The notes under the pieces are model-generated. The model was not told the origin of the DNA, made no database searches, and saw nothing but the letters and a program-made list of their open reading frames with translations. A stretch of DNA of 64,000 nucleotides from Eutypa lata. Taxonomy: Eukaryota > Ascomycota > Sordariomycetes > Xylariales > Diatrypaceae. The stretch lies in NCBI GenBank assembly GCA_022661535.1, contig JAKULF010000010.1, forward strand, positions 372,001-436,000, in the 5' to 3' direction. Position 1 is the stretch's first letter. Every line of letters starts with the position of its first letter. Both the position numbers and the translations under genes were made by a program. Below are positions 44,644-57,763 of this stretch, one piece after another.

Positions 44644-46115
44644 TAATGGCTCTATGACCTCCTTCCTAACTTGCTATTCACTTAAAAACGACCGTAACGA
44701 GGGCATTTTCCACCTAATTAATTATACGACGGTGTCTAGCTGCGTTGTATGTAACACTACCGGGGATAAATTCAAAAGTTATATCGGAAAAGGCAAGCAG
44801 TCTGGCAGGCAAAAAAAAAGGAGCTTGGGAATTGCATTAGTGGTGGTCGGTGTTTTCATCCCTACTGAGCCCTCTCTGTCTATCACAGAGTAGAGTATAA
44901 TGGTGGGGATGTGTATCTAGCCTACGTACTGGAATATATGACATGAAAGACACTTTTCCCGCCGTGCGGTTCGGTAATATCGGTGATTTGTCTCCAGGAA
45001 TCGATTCTGGTAATCCGAGATTCATTGACTCGATACTTGGGCATAGAGTTGAGATATCGAGGTATCCCAATGTACATCGATATTTCGTTTCCCTGGGCTT
45101 TCCGGGACGGCCGGGGAAAGGCATAAGTGGTGTATAGTTGAGCCCATCCTTAACGCTAAAAACTCCTAATTAATAATCTCTTAATTGGAATCCCAGAACA
45201 AAGCATCTCTAAGTTAGCACCTCAGCTAAAGACGCTCAGAAGATGCTTATGGATTTCTTACAGTACCGCTTATATGTACCATGGAATTTTCTGAACAAGC
45301 TCATGGGCAGTACTTGCTTTCCAAAGCGACAGAGGGGGCTTCGTACAGTATGGTATTAATTAGTAGGTACACTTAGGAGACTTAACATAACTTAGAAATA
45401 TATTGTTTTCGTCTACAGAATTGCCATTATATTTGTTCTGCTAAAGCTCTGAAGAGGGAAAGGGAGGAAAGGGGCAGCCTAGGGCTCTGGTGGTGCTCCC
45501 ACCCTTATATAGGGTGTGGTAGAGCCACTCCTCCACCTAGACCAGGGGTCTGCTATTGTGACAATTACGCAGGATACGATGAAGGAAATTTTGTTATATG
45601 ATCGACTGCATCTTTATGCTCATAACCATTGTCACACGGGGAATGGAGCCAAGTGTTGTTAGCTGCAGGATATCTGCAAAGACAACCAACATGCCAACAC
45701 TTCGAAGGTTATACGACGATACTGGAATGCGTAGATACCTAATAAGAGCTAACTTATATTATCAGCGGCTAGGACGGCAATAGGCGAATAAAGATACGTA
45801 CTATCAATTTGTACATAAATAGTTGACGCCCCTACAGGCCTCCAGAAGAGATAGAAGCTCATCATAAACCTTAGGACTAAAGAAAAGTATTAGTTGAATT
45901 GAACCTTGGTTTCAAGCACTACAGCCCTTGTCACAGCCGTTTCCAATCGTTTAGGGTTTAGTTACAGCCTGGGATTTACAATTCACCCAGACAAGTCCCA
46001 ACCACGAAAGCTGGAAAGTCGCATCTGTCCAAAATGGACAGAATATATCTCATGGTACATACACCTTCTAGTTGCCCGTGGCGCGCCCAACTAGCGGTGA
46101 TAGAGGGCTCTGCCT

Positions 46116-46430
46116 ATGCAGAGACACCCGAGGACGAAACTCCTAGAGTCAGCTCATCAAGGGGGAAGGGGCGTATTCCGCTTTTCACACCGTATGGAAG
46201 ACAGGGATGGACGTGGTTATCTAGCAGGCAGTTTACTAGGTCAAACTGGCGGTTGCGAAAATGTGGGTCGTTCAACGACCACCCTGAACCCGCTGCTCAC
46301 TCGTGCTTGGGTCTTCCAGAAAGAGCTCTTCTAGGCTAGATGGTGTCTTTCATTCCGGTCCATGCGAGCTTTAATTGGTTCGAACGTCGTACAGATATCC
46401 AGTGTGAGTGACACCAAGGCTTGTCGCATT
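46116..46430 (+). pseudogene. Remnant of a HET-domain protein gene
   Basis: The frame reads RDGRGYLAGSLLGQ and then NPLLTRAWVFQKEL, which matches the conserved PLxxRAWVxQERLL block of HET-6-type proteins. A TAG stop at 46333–46335 follows at once, and the same frame continues as ARWCLSFRSMRA, again HET-like (ARRxLxF). No intact HET N-terminal blocks lie upstream, and stops occur on both sides. This looks like a decayed fragment rather than a gene. Confidence 0.5.
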
Positions 46431-49400
46431 CTATGCCTGCGTGCCTGCTTTCCTGCCGCCTCCACGAAGGTTACTCTATGCCGACGCCCTGGCATGTATA
46501 GCTACCACAGAACGTGCCAAAGGACGACAGTACCTGCCTACCTAGACGTCGCATATAGCTAATGCTACATATAGCTAATGCTAGATGTCGCGACTGTCGA
46601 ACATCATACTTAGATCGTACTCAGCATATCATTACAAATAGCAAAACCGCAGGATCGACTGCTTGTTTATCAGTGGCTTAGCTAAGAGCATAGGCTTGAA
46701 AGAGGCGTCGGCGTATCTGGCTGGACTACCTAGGGGATCCCTCTGTGAGTGAGTAACGACATACCATGGGCTATCAACACGATAAAGGCGGGAAAGAAAC
46801 CTAAGCCGAAACTCGCGGGGTGTGCTAGCTAACATGGTCGTGGGCCAGCGTTGATATATGTTCGCCATACGTTGACGAGGTCTACAGGTGACATCGTAAC
46901 GTTTGGTGGACGGAAAATTTCATGAGGGAGACGAGGGGAGATACAGCACTGAGATACCTGGCTAATGTGATGTGTTGAACAATGAGATAGGTAGGAATGG
47001 CATTGATGGGTTTGGTGTCATGTTGGGAGGGGCACTCGTGGAAATCTGGGGTGATTTCCGGAGCGAGGTGTTGAGACTCATCGAGGAGACCATCTACTAC
47101 GTGTTAGGCCCCTATTCGAATATAAGCTCTAATGAGCGTTCAAACCAGTAGGTTTTCTTCTTCCTTTTATCGTTGTGGTGTGATTTTTAACGCGCTCACT
47201 AATTAACGCTACTATGATTGAACACACGCGGACGCTGTTAATAGCGGCGTTTCCAAGTCGACAAGTTTGAGGGCTATTACAATCGAATGAACATAGGGCT
47301 ACTCATTGGGCGTCTGAAGAAGTCTGGGTACCCGTAGACGCGAATGGATCCAGCCGCTTCACTTACGGAGTATTTCGTAGCTACAAGCCGCTTCGTGCGG
47401 CAAACACCAGTACAGCCTCCGTCGTTCCGAAGATCACAGTGGCTGAACGAGGTGTACAGTGGCCTCGGACGGTGCGACCTCCGGGTGCGGAGCTGCGGCA
47501 CTCGACTATGTAGCTTATTGGTGCCAAGGCGAAGAAGCGCCGCCGCCACGGCCGGCTCTGCGAAACTAGGTATTGATCATACCTCCTATCTGGCCAACGT
47601 GATAGATGGGCTAGAGGTCAGGTTCCGGAGGTTTCCGTTCCGTGTATTACTGAGATTATGACCCCGAGCGTGTGACTTACAATCAAAGGCCGCGGTTGGA
47701 TATGCCTTGGGGTGGATTTTGGATTCCGTTGGTAAGATGAGCTGTATGCCTTTTACCTTACCCCTACGGCAACGTAGTGATTCATAGACACAAGCGCATC
47801 ATCTATGACCACTAGGCAAGCCTCCAACTTAACATGCCCAAGATTTAGACTTCATCTCGTCCTAAAGAAACTCTCTCCAACTGATGCTTTCCGCCTCTTT
47901 TCTTTCTTTCTTCCCTCCCTCCGTCTAGTGCGTTCTAAATCGACTATAGTAGATACTACGTAATCCTCATATCCATAGATGAAATACCTAGATCAAGCCT
48001 CTCGACCTACGTGGCGTCGTAAGCATAGGCGAGACTCGGTTGTCCTAAATCAACTAAAAAATACGAGTCAGATGCTGTCTCCAGCAATTAGGATGCATTT
48101 TATCGCATTTTGATGCCCAACTTCTAGACTATCGTTTCTACCCGTCACTTCATCTTACTACCTCGGTGAATATTATCGAGATTCGTGAGGTTGGTAGAAG
48201 GCCAAACCTAAGTGGTCAATGGAATCGTGTATGGCAAGTTTATGCAGCGTGCGGTTTGTCATCATCGTCGTCGTCCTATCCCGAAGAGCCACGCAATGCA
48301 TCAACACCTCTTCGTATTAGATCGCCATCACGAGGCCTTCTTCATATAAGTATATGTTAGCAATAGTGCATTCGCATGCAATCCAGTGTTTGCGTAGAGC
48401 CAATCAAATGAGTTCTATTAGTGATCCGACAAGAGGAGGCGGTTTCCAAGGTAATCGTCGGGGGGTACATCACAGTATATGGTACAGAAGCAAGGGGTTG
48501 ACCATATATATAGAGAGGTTGGCAACTTTGCTCCAGTCGATTTTCAACACTTACATGTGGGTGGCATAAAAGCGGCCAACAGTTCTGGGATGTAGAATTG
48601 GATGGTCAACGAATTAGCACTTGACAGAACCTCACATGATGCTATGCTGCCGTCCATCAAGTGAGAAAGACCGTCGTTGCATTCAGCCAATGATTCCACA
48701 TCAAATGCAGCCGCATGCTCCTTAGACGCTTTTTTGAATCCAATTCCTTATTTTCATTGGTCAGTCACCTTTCTACTACTGTATAGATCAGATCTCCTCG
48801 ATACTTACATCTACTAATACATTGCCTACATAGGTACGTAGAGAATTGACTGGATCTCTCTTATCTCGGCCCCCCCTTCCCCCTGAGGAGCCAATCATAA
48901 GGCACAATTGATGAGGGGCTTGTCCGTCCCATCTACACCTAGGTATATCTGTACCTACCTACTTGCATAGCACATTGCATCGTCGTTTTTGAGCGCTCAT
49001 CGTATGCACGAAGAACCCACAAGGAAAGCGGCCCCGGTGAGGAGGCAGAATGGAGTCGCATGCGAGGTGTAATCACAGAGAACGAGATTGGTGGGCGGTG
49101 AGGCCGGTGGAAGCTCGACGCGACGATCTATAGCTACCTGTACATATCCCTGATATCGTATGCACCACATGTATGTGAGGTGATTCTGGGGTAGGGTAAC
49201 GGCGCACACTCTGGGCGAATTCAAGGGGCTGGATCTGGAAGGTCTTTCCCCCCCCCCTTCTCAAGCCTTTTCATTCCTTAGGCCGCACAGAAGGTATCGC
49301 AATCGTTATACTGGGTTGAGTTAACCGGCCCGGCAATGAGGTGCCTGTGAAACATCGGGTAATCCGCCCGAGACCTTTTCAAGCTTGTCTATTTTGCTGC

Positions 49401-50411
49401 ATGTATAAATCGGATGCTTCAGATGATAAGATAACTTACAGGTCTTCACCGGTTATATATAGAAGACTACACTCACTACAAGGTCTAAGAGTTGCATTGA
49501 ATGCTGACCGGAGTGCAGGAATTGTTCTTGGACGGATGTATAGATGAGGCAGAAGAGAAGATAAATTACGTCTCGTATAATGTCTCCTATTCCACCTACA
49601 TAGCATGCCTGGTAGTGATTCATAAATCCTTACATCCTTAGAGATATCCGGCCGGCACTGCACGTATGAGGTAAGATATACATATGTACGTATGTAGAGA
49701 TGCATGCGGTATCGGGGGTTCAACCCCTGTTCAGTCCTCTGGTCCTGTCAGAGCATTCCTGAATGTTTTAGGTCCGCAAGGTTCCATGGGTTCCAAAACA
49801 TTGTATGCTAACTGAGGTAAGTACAGATTGTCCTCAGCTGCTTCAGATAATACTAACCTATCGTTATGGCCCTGGCCCAAGCTCCAAGCTTCTAACTACT
49901 GCGCTAGATGGTTCGTCGGTTACACTGTTACCCCACCACACCCCACCAAAAAGATGCCAAGATCGCAGCGGTCAACCGGGTCTTTGACTGGCTCTTCCGC
50001 TTCAGAATTTGACCAGAATCGCGTTATCAGGACCCGAGCAGTTCATTTCAGTTCCAATGGAGACAATTCTGAGTCAATTGTGATGGTCGACACTCGTCGC
50101 GTGCTTTCCATTTAACCCCACAATGATGTATTATGAAAGATCTCGCCCGTAGAGACAAGAAGGCGCCTACTACGTAGAGGCTACGTATTCACTTGGTGCT
50201 TCACTTCTACATACGGGGGATATGAAAATAACCATGCTGGGTAACACTACTCCCACCACTACATATGACACCATGACTATTAAGAGATAGCGTCACTGTC
50301 GCTTCTCTAGCGCAGACTAACTAAATGTTTCCATGCATTCTCTTCAAATTATTACTACCTCACTAACAATACTCCATACTTCTCTTTGACTAATCCCCCA
50401 AGGTAATCGCC

Positions 50412-50434
50412 GTCAGTCAGTCAGTCAGTCAGTC
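50412..50434. repeat. (CAGT)n microsatellite
   Basis: Five to six uninterrupted GTCA units, about 420 bp upstream of the ABC transporter start codon. Confidence 0.9.
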
Positions 50435-50854
50435 GCGATTTCTCAACCCATCTAACTACATATCTGCTTTATCTTTTACTCCTGCCATAACTAAAGAATA
50501 GTAAAAACCGTATCGCCAATCTCGTCTGTGCTCATGTTAACGCTAAGTTAAACATTGTGAAAAAAAATACTATCGCGCAACACACTACATACATAGTTCT
50601 ACTTACATATTCTACTCCTTCATAACCTGGAATTCATACTATTAACTACATCATTTCCCTCCCACCTACTCCAATAGTATTCCCCGAGATAGGAGATCGC
50701 TTCTGCATTGATACTGGTGATATCATAACTTTTACTTCTCTTTTAATTTCTCTTACTCTAAAATCCGATTTGCCCGCCACTCTGCCCTCTGGTTGCTGCT
50801 GCTGCTGCTTAGTGGGATGAGTTGAGCTTGCGGGCAAAATCGCTACACCCCAAC

Positions 50855-53800
50855 ATGAGTAGCTTCGAAAGCAGCGATGGTAATAACGGCCCTTTCGCGT
50901 CCTGTCAATGGCCTGTTTGGGAGATTGACGACTTCAGCACATGTTTTCAAATAGAGTAAGTAACCAACCAAACCCACCCCCTGGTGATCTTAAAGAGTTA
51001 GACCAATGGGATCTTGATAATACCTGTCTTCGCTCGTATTCTCGCTCGCATTGTCTCAGCTCGTCGCTGACTGGTACCACTTCAATCCAATAGCTACCTT
51101 AAAATCCTATTTCCTTTAATCGTAATATGCCTGTCTGCCCTCCGTCTTTTAACACAGGCTATCGGTCGTCGTTTCAAGACGAAGCGATCCGACGACTATC
51201 ATGAAATCGCCAACCATACCAACCACACCGAGCTACCGCCCGATGATGACGATTCTTTGAGTACCGATGAGGATGAAGAGGGTTTATCCATCAATGCTAC
51301 CGGCGGAGGCCACCTCGCTCTTGTCCGAACTACTACAAAGGGCTCCATTGTCCAAGCCGATACTCCCCGTGGAGAGAATGTGTTGGTTGTAGCTGAAGAG
51401 CTGGCAATATTTGGACTGGTGGTTATTAATGTAATTGCCCTCGTGTCGGATACATACGATGGCCGCGGTCAACTTGCTGCCATAGCTGGCGTGGTGACCT
51501 GGGTATATACGTTGGTTCTAGCCTCCTTACGTCTGTTCTTGGGTGGCACCAAATGGCGAGTTCCGCGATTGTGGAACCATACCGCCACCATCTATGGGTT
51601 TCAATGGCTGTTCTCCCTCGTCCTGTTTCGATCGGTTCTTATCCGTTCGAGCTCTAGGCTAACCCAGATCCTGGTTATTGTCGAGTTTTGTCTGACCACT
51701 TTCTTGTTTGGTGTTGCTATGACCACTAGGAAGGGCAACAAGACTGTTGTCATGGAGTGGGAAGGCGAAATTGAGCCTTCTCGTGAACCCTTGGCTTCCG
51801 TCTTCTCTCTATTGACCTTCTCCTGGATCGATCCCATGCTCTGGCAGGGCTTTAGGGAACCACTTGAGCTCAAGCATGTGTGGAATTTACTACCGCGCGA
51901 CAAGGCGGCTGGCGTGCTTGCTGATTATCGCCAGGTCCAGAAGACCACCATCTTGGCTATGCATCTTATGAAGTACTTCAGTGGTATGGTAGCATTACAG
52001 TGCCTTTGGGCCGTGTTTGCTGGTTTCTTGACCTTCGCACCGACCCTGCTGCTCAAGGCCATTCTCGAGTATGTTGAAATGCCGGAAATGGCCCCTAAGA
52101 ATGTCTTGTGGCTCTACGTTATTCTTCTCCCAATCGCGGATATTGTTCGATCCATTGCCGACGGCCAGGCCTTATGGATTGGTCGCAAGATCTGCATCCG
52201 AATCCGCGCCATCATCATAGGAGAGATATATGCTAAGGCGCTTCGTCGGAAAGCAGCCAGCGGTAAGGAGAAGCCCTCAGGCAATACGGATAACAAGGAT
52301 GATGGCAAGACATCTAAACGCGATAAGATCAAGATGTTCTTAGGGCTCAAGACGAAGGCTAAGAAAGCCCATAGCCTTAATGGGCAAGCCCCCGCCAATG
52401 GACACACTGCTTCAAAAGATCCAAAGAAAGACGGAGATGAGCAGGCCAATCTTGGAACTATCATCAATCTGATGTCGGTAGACAGCTTCAAGGTTTCAGA
52501 AGTGACGGCCTATCTACACTTCCTCTGTGCAAGTGCGCCCACACAGCTCACGGTCGCTATCATACTCCTTTGGCGGGTCATGGGTCTAAGTTCTATCCCT
52601 GGTCTTATTGTTATGGTATTCCTACTCCCTCTCAACATCGTTCTAGCCAAGGCTTTTGGTTATACTCAGAAGATGATCATGAAAGCTACCGACAAGCGAA
52701 TCCACACAACAAACGAGGTTTTGCAGAATATCCGGATCATCAAATACTTTGCCTGGGAACGCCGCTTCGGCGGCATTGTGGATGAGAAAAGGACTGCTGA
52801 ATTGAATGCTTTGAGGACACGTTATATCATCTGGTCATTCGCTGTTGCTATTTGGAACACGGTGCCAGTTGTTATCTCGTTCTTCTCTTTCTTAGTCTAT
52901 ACTAAGATCGAGCAGAAGCCTCTCTATCCATCTGTGGCATTCACGGCTATTTCGCTATTCCTGCTTCTGAGGGTCCCGCTAGATCAGATAGGAGATATGA
53001 TCGCGCATGTACAGGAGGCTAAGGTTTCGGTCGATCGAGTTGAAGGATTCCTTAATGAAGACGAGACCGAGAAGTATGAGCAACTAGGCCCGGATAATAT
53101 TGATGAAAATGGGAACAGAGTAATCGGCTTCAAAGACGCCACTTTCATCTGGGGAAGCAAGGACTCCGTAGCCGATGGTGGGACTGTGGCATTCCGTCTT
53201 CTTGACATGAACATTGACTTCAAGATTGGAAAACTGAACATTATCTGCGGCCCTACTGGCTCCGGGAAGACCTCGATGCTCATGGCTCTACTTGGAGAGA
53301 TGACGTTAGCTCAAGGCAAGGTGTATCTTCCAGGTGGACAAAGTCGTGAGGATGTTAGGCCGGATCCGGAGACGGGTCTCACCGAAACTTGTGCTTATGT
53401 TGCTCAATCCGCCTGGTTGGTGAATGCTAACATCAAGGAAAACATCTTGTTTTCTGCTCCTTACAATGAGAAGAGATACAAAGATGTCATCGTTGCCTGT
53501 GCTTTAGAGCGCGACCTCGAGATCTTAGATAACGCCGATGAAACATTAGTTGGAGAGAACGGCATCTCGCTATCCGGCGGCCAGAAACAGCGCATCTCCT
53601 TGGCTCGCGCCGTTTACTCGAATTCACGACATTTGCTCCTTGATGACTGTCTTAGTGCTGTCGACTCGCACACTGCCAAGTGGATCTTTAGTAACTGCAT
53701 CAATGGCCCACTCATGAGGAACCGGACGTGCATACTTGTTACACACAATACCAGTCTTTGCGTGCCGTTTTCAGATTACGTTGTGTTGCTGGACAATGGC

Positions 53801-56119
53801 AGAGTTGATATTCAAGGAGCGGCAGCGGAAGTCATCGGATCAGGGAAGTTGGGCGAAGAAATACAGAACAGATCACGACCAGGTTCTTCACACGTGTCCC
53901 GCGTGCCATCCCGAGTCCCTTCCAGTCTAGGCGATGAGAGTGGCACCACACTTATTGACGATGGCGGCAACGGAAGCACGAACGGTAAGCCTATGTCTAA
54001 GAAAGATGCAAAGCCGAAGGACGCGATGGAAGAGACCAAGGCTACCGGATCTGTAAAGTGGCCTGTGATCAAGTTATACCTGAGCGCTATGGGCTCTTGG
54101 TGGTTCTGGGTCATTACGATTCTTGTCTTTACCAGTCAGCAGCTTGGTGGCGTTGCATCAAATCTCTGGATTCGACAGTGGGCTAATCAATACGCGGACG
54201 AGGCTAAGGAAAGTATCGCTGGATTTCATCTAAGCACGACTGTCCAGAAGTCAGTAAGCTCCTTGGCTTCACCGACCTTCTTCACTCCAGCCCTTGATTT
54301 TATTAAAAACGCTGGAACCCCTGCCACGTACTCGACAGCAACTACAGCCGATGTTAATGCGAACTACTATCTTCTCGTTCTTGCGTTGATTGGCATAGCA
54401 AGCGCATTCCTCGCTCTTATCCGAGACTTATGGCTGTTCTTCGGCTCCTTGACAGCATCTCGCAAGATACACGACTCACTCATATCCGCCGTTAGCCGAG
54501 CCAAGTTCAAGTTCTTCGACGTTACCCCCCTAGGTCAGCTTATGAACCGTTTCAGCAAAGACCTCGAGGCCGTAGACCAAGAAATCGCACCCGTTGCTAT
54601 CGGAGTTATGAGCTGCGCGCTAGGCATCATTGTCACTGTGGTGCTTATCGCCATGGTCACACCGGGCTTCTTGATTGCGGCCATCTTTATAACTGGGTTA
54701 TACGTCTTTGTAGGAATATTCTACCTACGGGGATCGAGAGATCTCAAACGACTCGAGTCCGTAAACCGGAGTCCTCTATTCCAGCAATTTGGTGAAACCT
54801 TATCCGGTGTAACTACGATCCGAGCATACGGCGATGAACGACGGTTCATCCGAGAGAACCTATCGAAGATTAATACACAGGCTCGTCCGTTCATCTTCCT
54901 ATGGGCCGCTAATAGATGGCTTGCGTTCCGAACCGACTTTCTCGGTGACTTCGTGGCTTTCTTCGCTGGAGTGTTCGTCATCTTGAACATGGATACGATT
55001 GATGCTGGTTCTGCAGGTCTCTCCTTGAGTTACGCCATCAGCTTCTCGGAAAATATACTCTGGCTCATTAGGCTATATGCTGTGAATGAACAGAACATGA
55101 ATGCGGTGGAACGTGTTAAGGAATATCTTGATGTGGAACAAGAAGCAGAGGCTATCGTTGAGAAGAACCGACCTCCTCACAACTGGCCGGCTAACGGCGC
55201 CGTTGAGTTTATTGGGTACTCTACCAGGTATCGAAAAGAACTAGATCCCGTCTTGAAAAATGTCACCTTCAGGATCGAACCGCGTGAAAAGGTTGGAATC
55301 GTTGGTCGCACCGGTGCTGGCAAGAGCTCCCTGACGTTGGCTATCTTCCGCGCTCTCGAAGCCGATAGTGGCAAGATCTTGATCGACGATATAGACATTG
55401 GCAAGATTGGCCTTCAAGACCTTCGTGAAGCAATCACCATTGTTCCCCAGGATCCGACATTGTTTACCGGCACTATCCGAACGAATCTTGACCCCTTTGA
55501 CATCTACACTGATGAGGAGATTTTCGCCGCTTTGCGTAGAGTCCAGCTTATAGGACCAGACGAGACTCCGCGAACACCTATCACACTTGCCAATGGGCAT
55601 AGCCTACTGCCATCCGCCCCCTCTACCAATTCTGACAGCGATGGCGAGCAAGCTCCAGAAGTCACAACAGGTGCTTCTAGCCCGACGTTTACCACCAACA
55701 AGAATATTTTCCTGGACCTGTCATCACATGTTGCCGAGTCTGGAAGCAATTTGTCTCAAGGTCAACGTCAACTATTGTGCTTAGCCCGTGCGATGCTCAA
55801 GGATCCACGGGTACTTGTCATGGACGAGGCGACGGCATCCATCGACTACGCCACAGATGGCAAGATCCAGGGCACGATCCGCGAGCTGAAGAGCACCATC
55901 ATCACGATAGCGCACCGGCTCGCGACCATCGCGGACTACGACAAGGTGCTCGTCCTAGACCACGGAGAGGTCGTAGAGTATGCGCACCCGTACGAGCTAA
56001 TAAGGAAGCAGGAAGGCGTATTCAAACAGATGTGCGAGATGAGCGGCGATCTGGAGAGCTTGAAAACCACGGCAAAGAAGGCCTGGGAGAAGAACAGGCT
56101 CGTGGATGACGACGAGTAG
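50855..56119 (+). CDS. Full-length ABCC (MRP-type) transporter, Ybt1/Bpt1-like
   Basis: ATP-driven exporter expected in the vacuolar or plasma membrane. Exons 50855–50955 and 51094–56119; 1,708 aa. The small first exon gives the typical luminal N-terminus (DDFSTCFQI) and joins a TMD0 helix (YLKILFPLIVICLSALRLL). Order: TMD0, TMD1, NBD1, TMD2, NBD2. NBD1: Walker A GPTGSGKTS (about 753), signature LSGGQKQR (about 860), Walker B LLLDDCLSAVDSH with Asp where the catalytic Glu normally sits, as usual for ABCC. NBD2: GRTGAGKSS (about 1438), signature LSQGQRQ (about 1587), LVMDEATASID with Glu. A Ser/Thr-rich insert separates the NBD2 core from its signature, and there are lysine-rich linkers in TMD1 and after NBD1. 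Such proteins move conjugated organic anions, bile acids or metals bound to glutathione; the exact substrate is unknown. Confidence 0.95.
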
Positions 56120-57228
56120 CGCTCCCGTCCGAGACCCTAGTGGGGTCGGCGACTAATAAGATGGGATGGGATGTAAGATGTTTTAATTGGTCTCTGCTGT
56201 GCTTTACTATGCTGCTGAACTGGGATGGGTCCTCCTAATTACAATAGGAGAAAGGAGAGCTCACGAAAAAAAGTTTGGGGAGGATTGGGTGTATATTATC
56301 TGAAAAGAGCGAGGGCAACATTGTGCACATAGCCCGCCCTAACCCCCTATTGCGATTTGGTGTTTCAGGCGCAATTTATCTTAACGACAACATTATAGCA
56401 CGGCGTGGTGGCCCTCCCGCTACTAGCGAAAGGGATATATTTCGCTTTTCTGTCGCCGTTGCTGTGTTGACGTTTGCATTTCAGACATCTATCCGTCATG
56501 CCCCTTTCCTCGAACCCCCCAACCCAACCAACTAATACCAATATTCGCGAACGCAAGGAAAAGTGCTTCCTCCTACCTACATACCGACATCCCATACCAT
56601 ACTTCTACAGCCCTATGAAGGCAAGGAAGGTACATACTTAGGTACATACATCCATACATACATACATGCGTACGTAGATAGATGGCATGACAGGGCAGGG
56701 CAGGCATACCATGCATGCATGGGTTGGTTGGTGGTGGTTATTTGTATATATACATATTCCGAATGCGATTGATGACTCTTTTTATTTATATTCAAGCCAG
56801 AAAGGGAAGAGAGAAGCGGAAACGAACGCATGAGTAGCGTGAGATGAGATGTGAGATGTGAGATGCGAGATGAGGGTTTTCGTGTGTTTACTAATGTTTC
56901 TTCTAAATTTCACGGATTTTGTCATTGTTCACGCCTTTGTATACTTTACCTACTTAACTAGCTAGCCAACATCAATGAGCTGTGTAGTATTAGGTACCTA
57001 GTTCCTTCTCCTTGGTAAACGTATCCCGGGGGTTAGAAACTACGGCGATGACGCGTTGTGGCGACGAGTCAGTCTTGTTGCGATCACACAACTAAGCGAG
57101 GGGGCCACAATTCAGCGGTTCAAACTGAGCGGAATTTCAGGATTCATCTTTTTTGTATATCCCTAGATACCTATCTAGTACCTCCTCCAGCCACATCAAC
57201 CCACCAACCACCAGCCAGCCAGCCCCAA
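56120..57228. other. Intergenic, ABC transporter 3' flank
   Basis: 1.1 kb, no supportable gene. It contains the ABC gene 3' region, an ACAT-type microsatellite at about 56,643–56,668 and the GAGATGTGA minisatellite listed separately. Confidence 0.5.
56838..56873. repeat. Short GAGATGTGA-type minisatellite
   Basis: About five imperfect copies of GAGATG(TG/CG) in 36 bp. Confidence 0.8.
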
Positions 57229-57763
57229 TCACCGCCCATTCAACATCCCCTCAGCCCTCCAAAGCAGATAAAAGCAACTACAATTGCCGACCCACCAAGC
57301 GACGCCCCGGACCTGGCTCCACCGCGGGTGGTCGACGAGGACGTAGACGGCGCCGTACGCGACGCGCGCGAGCGTGTACGCGGCGGCGGCCCGGTTGACG
57401 GCGCGGGGCTCGACGCCGGCGAAGGTGGCGAACGCGAGCGCGCCCGCGAAGAAGGCGTAGTTAGTTCTCGACGGCGTTGGCCGACGCCGACTCGGTCCGC
57501 CGCAGCATCTCCAGCTGCGACCGCGTGATCTGCCCCGAGGCCACGGCCGCGTCGCCGTACTGGATCAGGTCGTACCGCGGCGACGCGTTGTGGTCGAGCC
57601 CGTACCATTGCTTGAGCGTTCGGGAGGAGAGGACTCCGTAGGCGAATAGGAAGTGGAAGGCTAGGTAGGCGGGGGCGTGGTTTTGGTTGGGGTTGGGGTT
57701 GTGGGGGGTGCTTAGGAATGGGAGGGCGGCGCGGAGTCCGAGTGTGGAGGTTGAGGAGGCCAT
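57229..57763 (-). pseudogene. MAPEG-family membrane protein gene broken by a 4-bp tandem duplication
   Basis: MAPEG proteins are small four-helix membrane enzymes (glutathione- or eicosanoid-linked). The N-terminal 100 residues are clear: LAFHFLFAYGVLSSRTLKQW, then LDHNASPRYDLIQYGDAAV, QITRSQLEMLRRTESASANA and VEN, a typical fungal MAPEG pattern. Directly after it the sequence AACTAACTAC, on the coding strand at about 57,457–57,466, gives a stop. Past these bases another frame continues the domain with helices, NRAAAAYTLARVAYGAVYVL and VDHPRWSQVRGVAWW, ending at TGA 57,229. AACT is present twice in tandem; one extra copy accounts for the shift. No GT–AG intron can explain it. The downstream half is very G+C-rich. 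It may be a recent loss-of-function allele or an assembly error; the two halves otherwise look well conserved. Confidence 0.7.

Larger units (their letters stand above)
44644..50854. other. Gene-poor interval, 6.2 kb
   Basis: Apart from the HET remnant at 46,116–46,430 I see no convincing gene. Frames at 47344–47661 and 49828–50115 have no family features. Composition is ordinary, so the interval is not RIP-degraded. A poly-C run at about 49,248–49,257 and the microsatellite at 50,412 are the only simple repeats noted. The last 300 bp are the ABC transporter's upstream region. Confidence 0.5.

Noticed and set aside
46370..46395. GGTTCGAAC resembling a tRNA B box
   Set aside because: No matching A box or acceptor stem at the right distance.
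47344..47661. 105-codon frame rich in Arg/Ser
   Set aside because: No domain, and open frames in other phases at the same place; G+C-rich patch.
57058..57528. Plus-strand frame of 156 codons
   Set aside because: Antisense to the MAPEG C-terminal half; low-complexity product without features.
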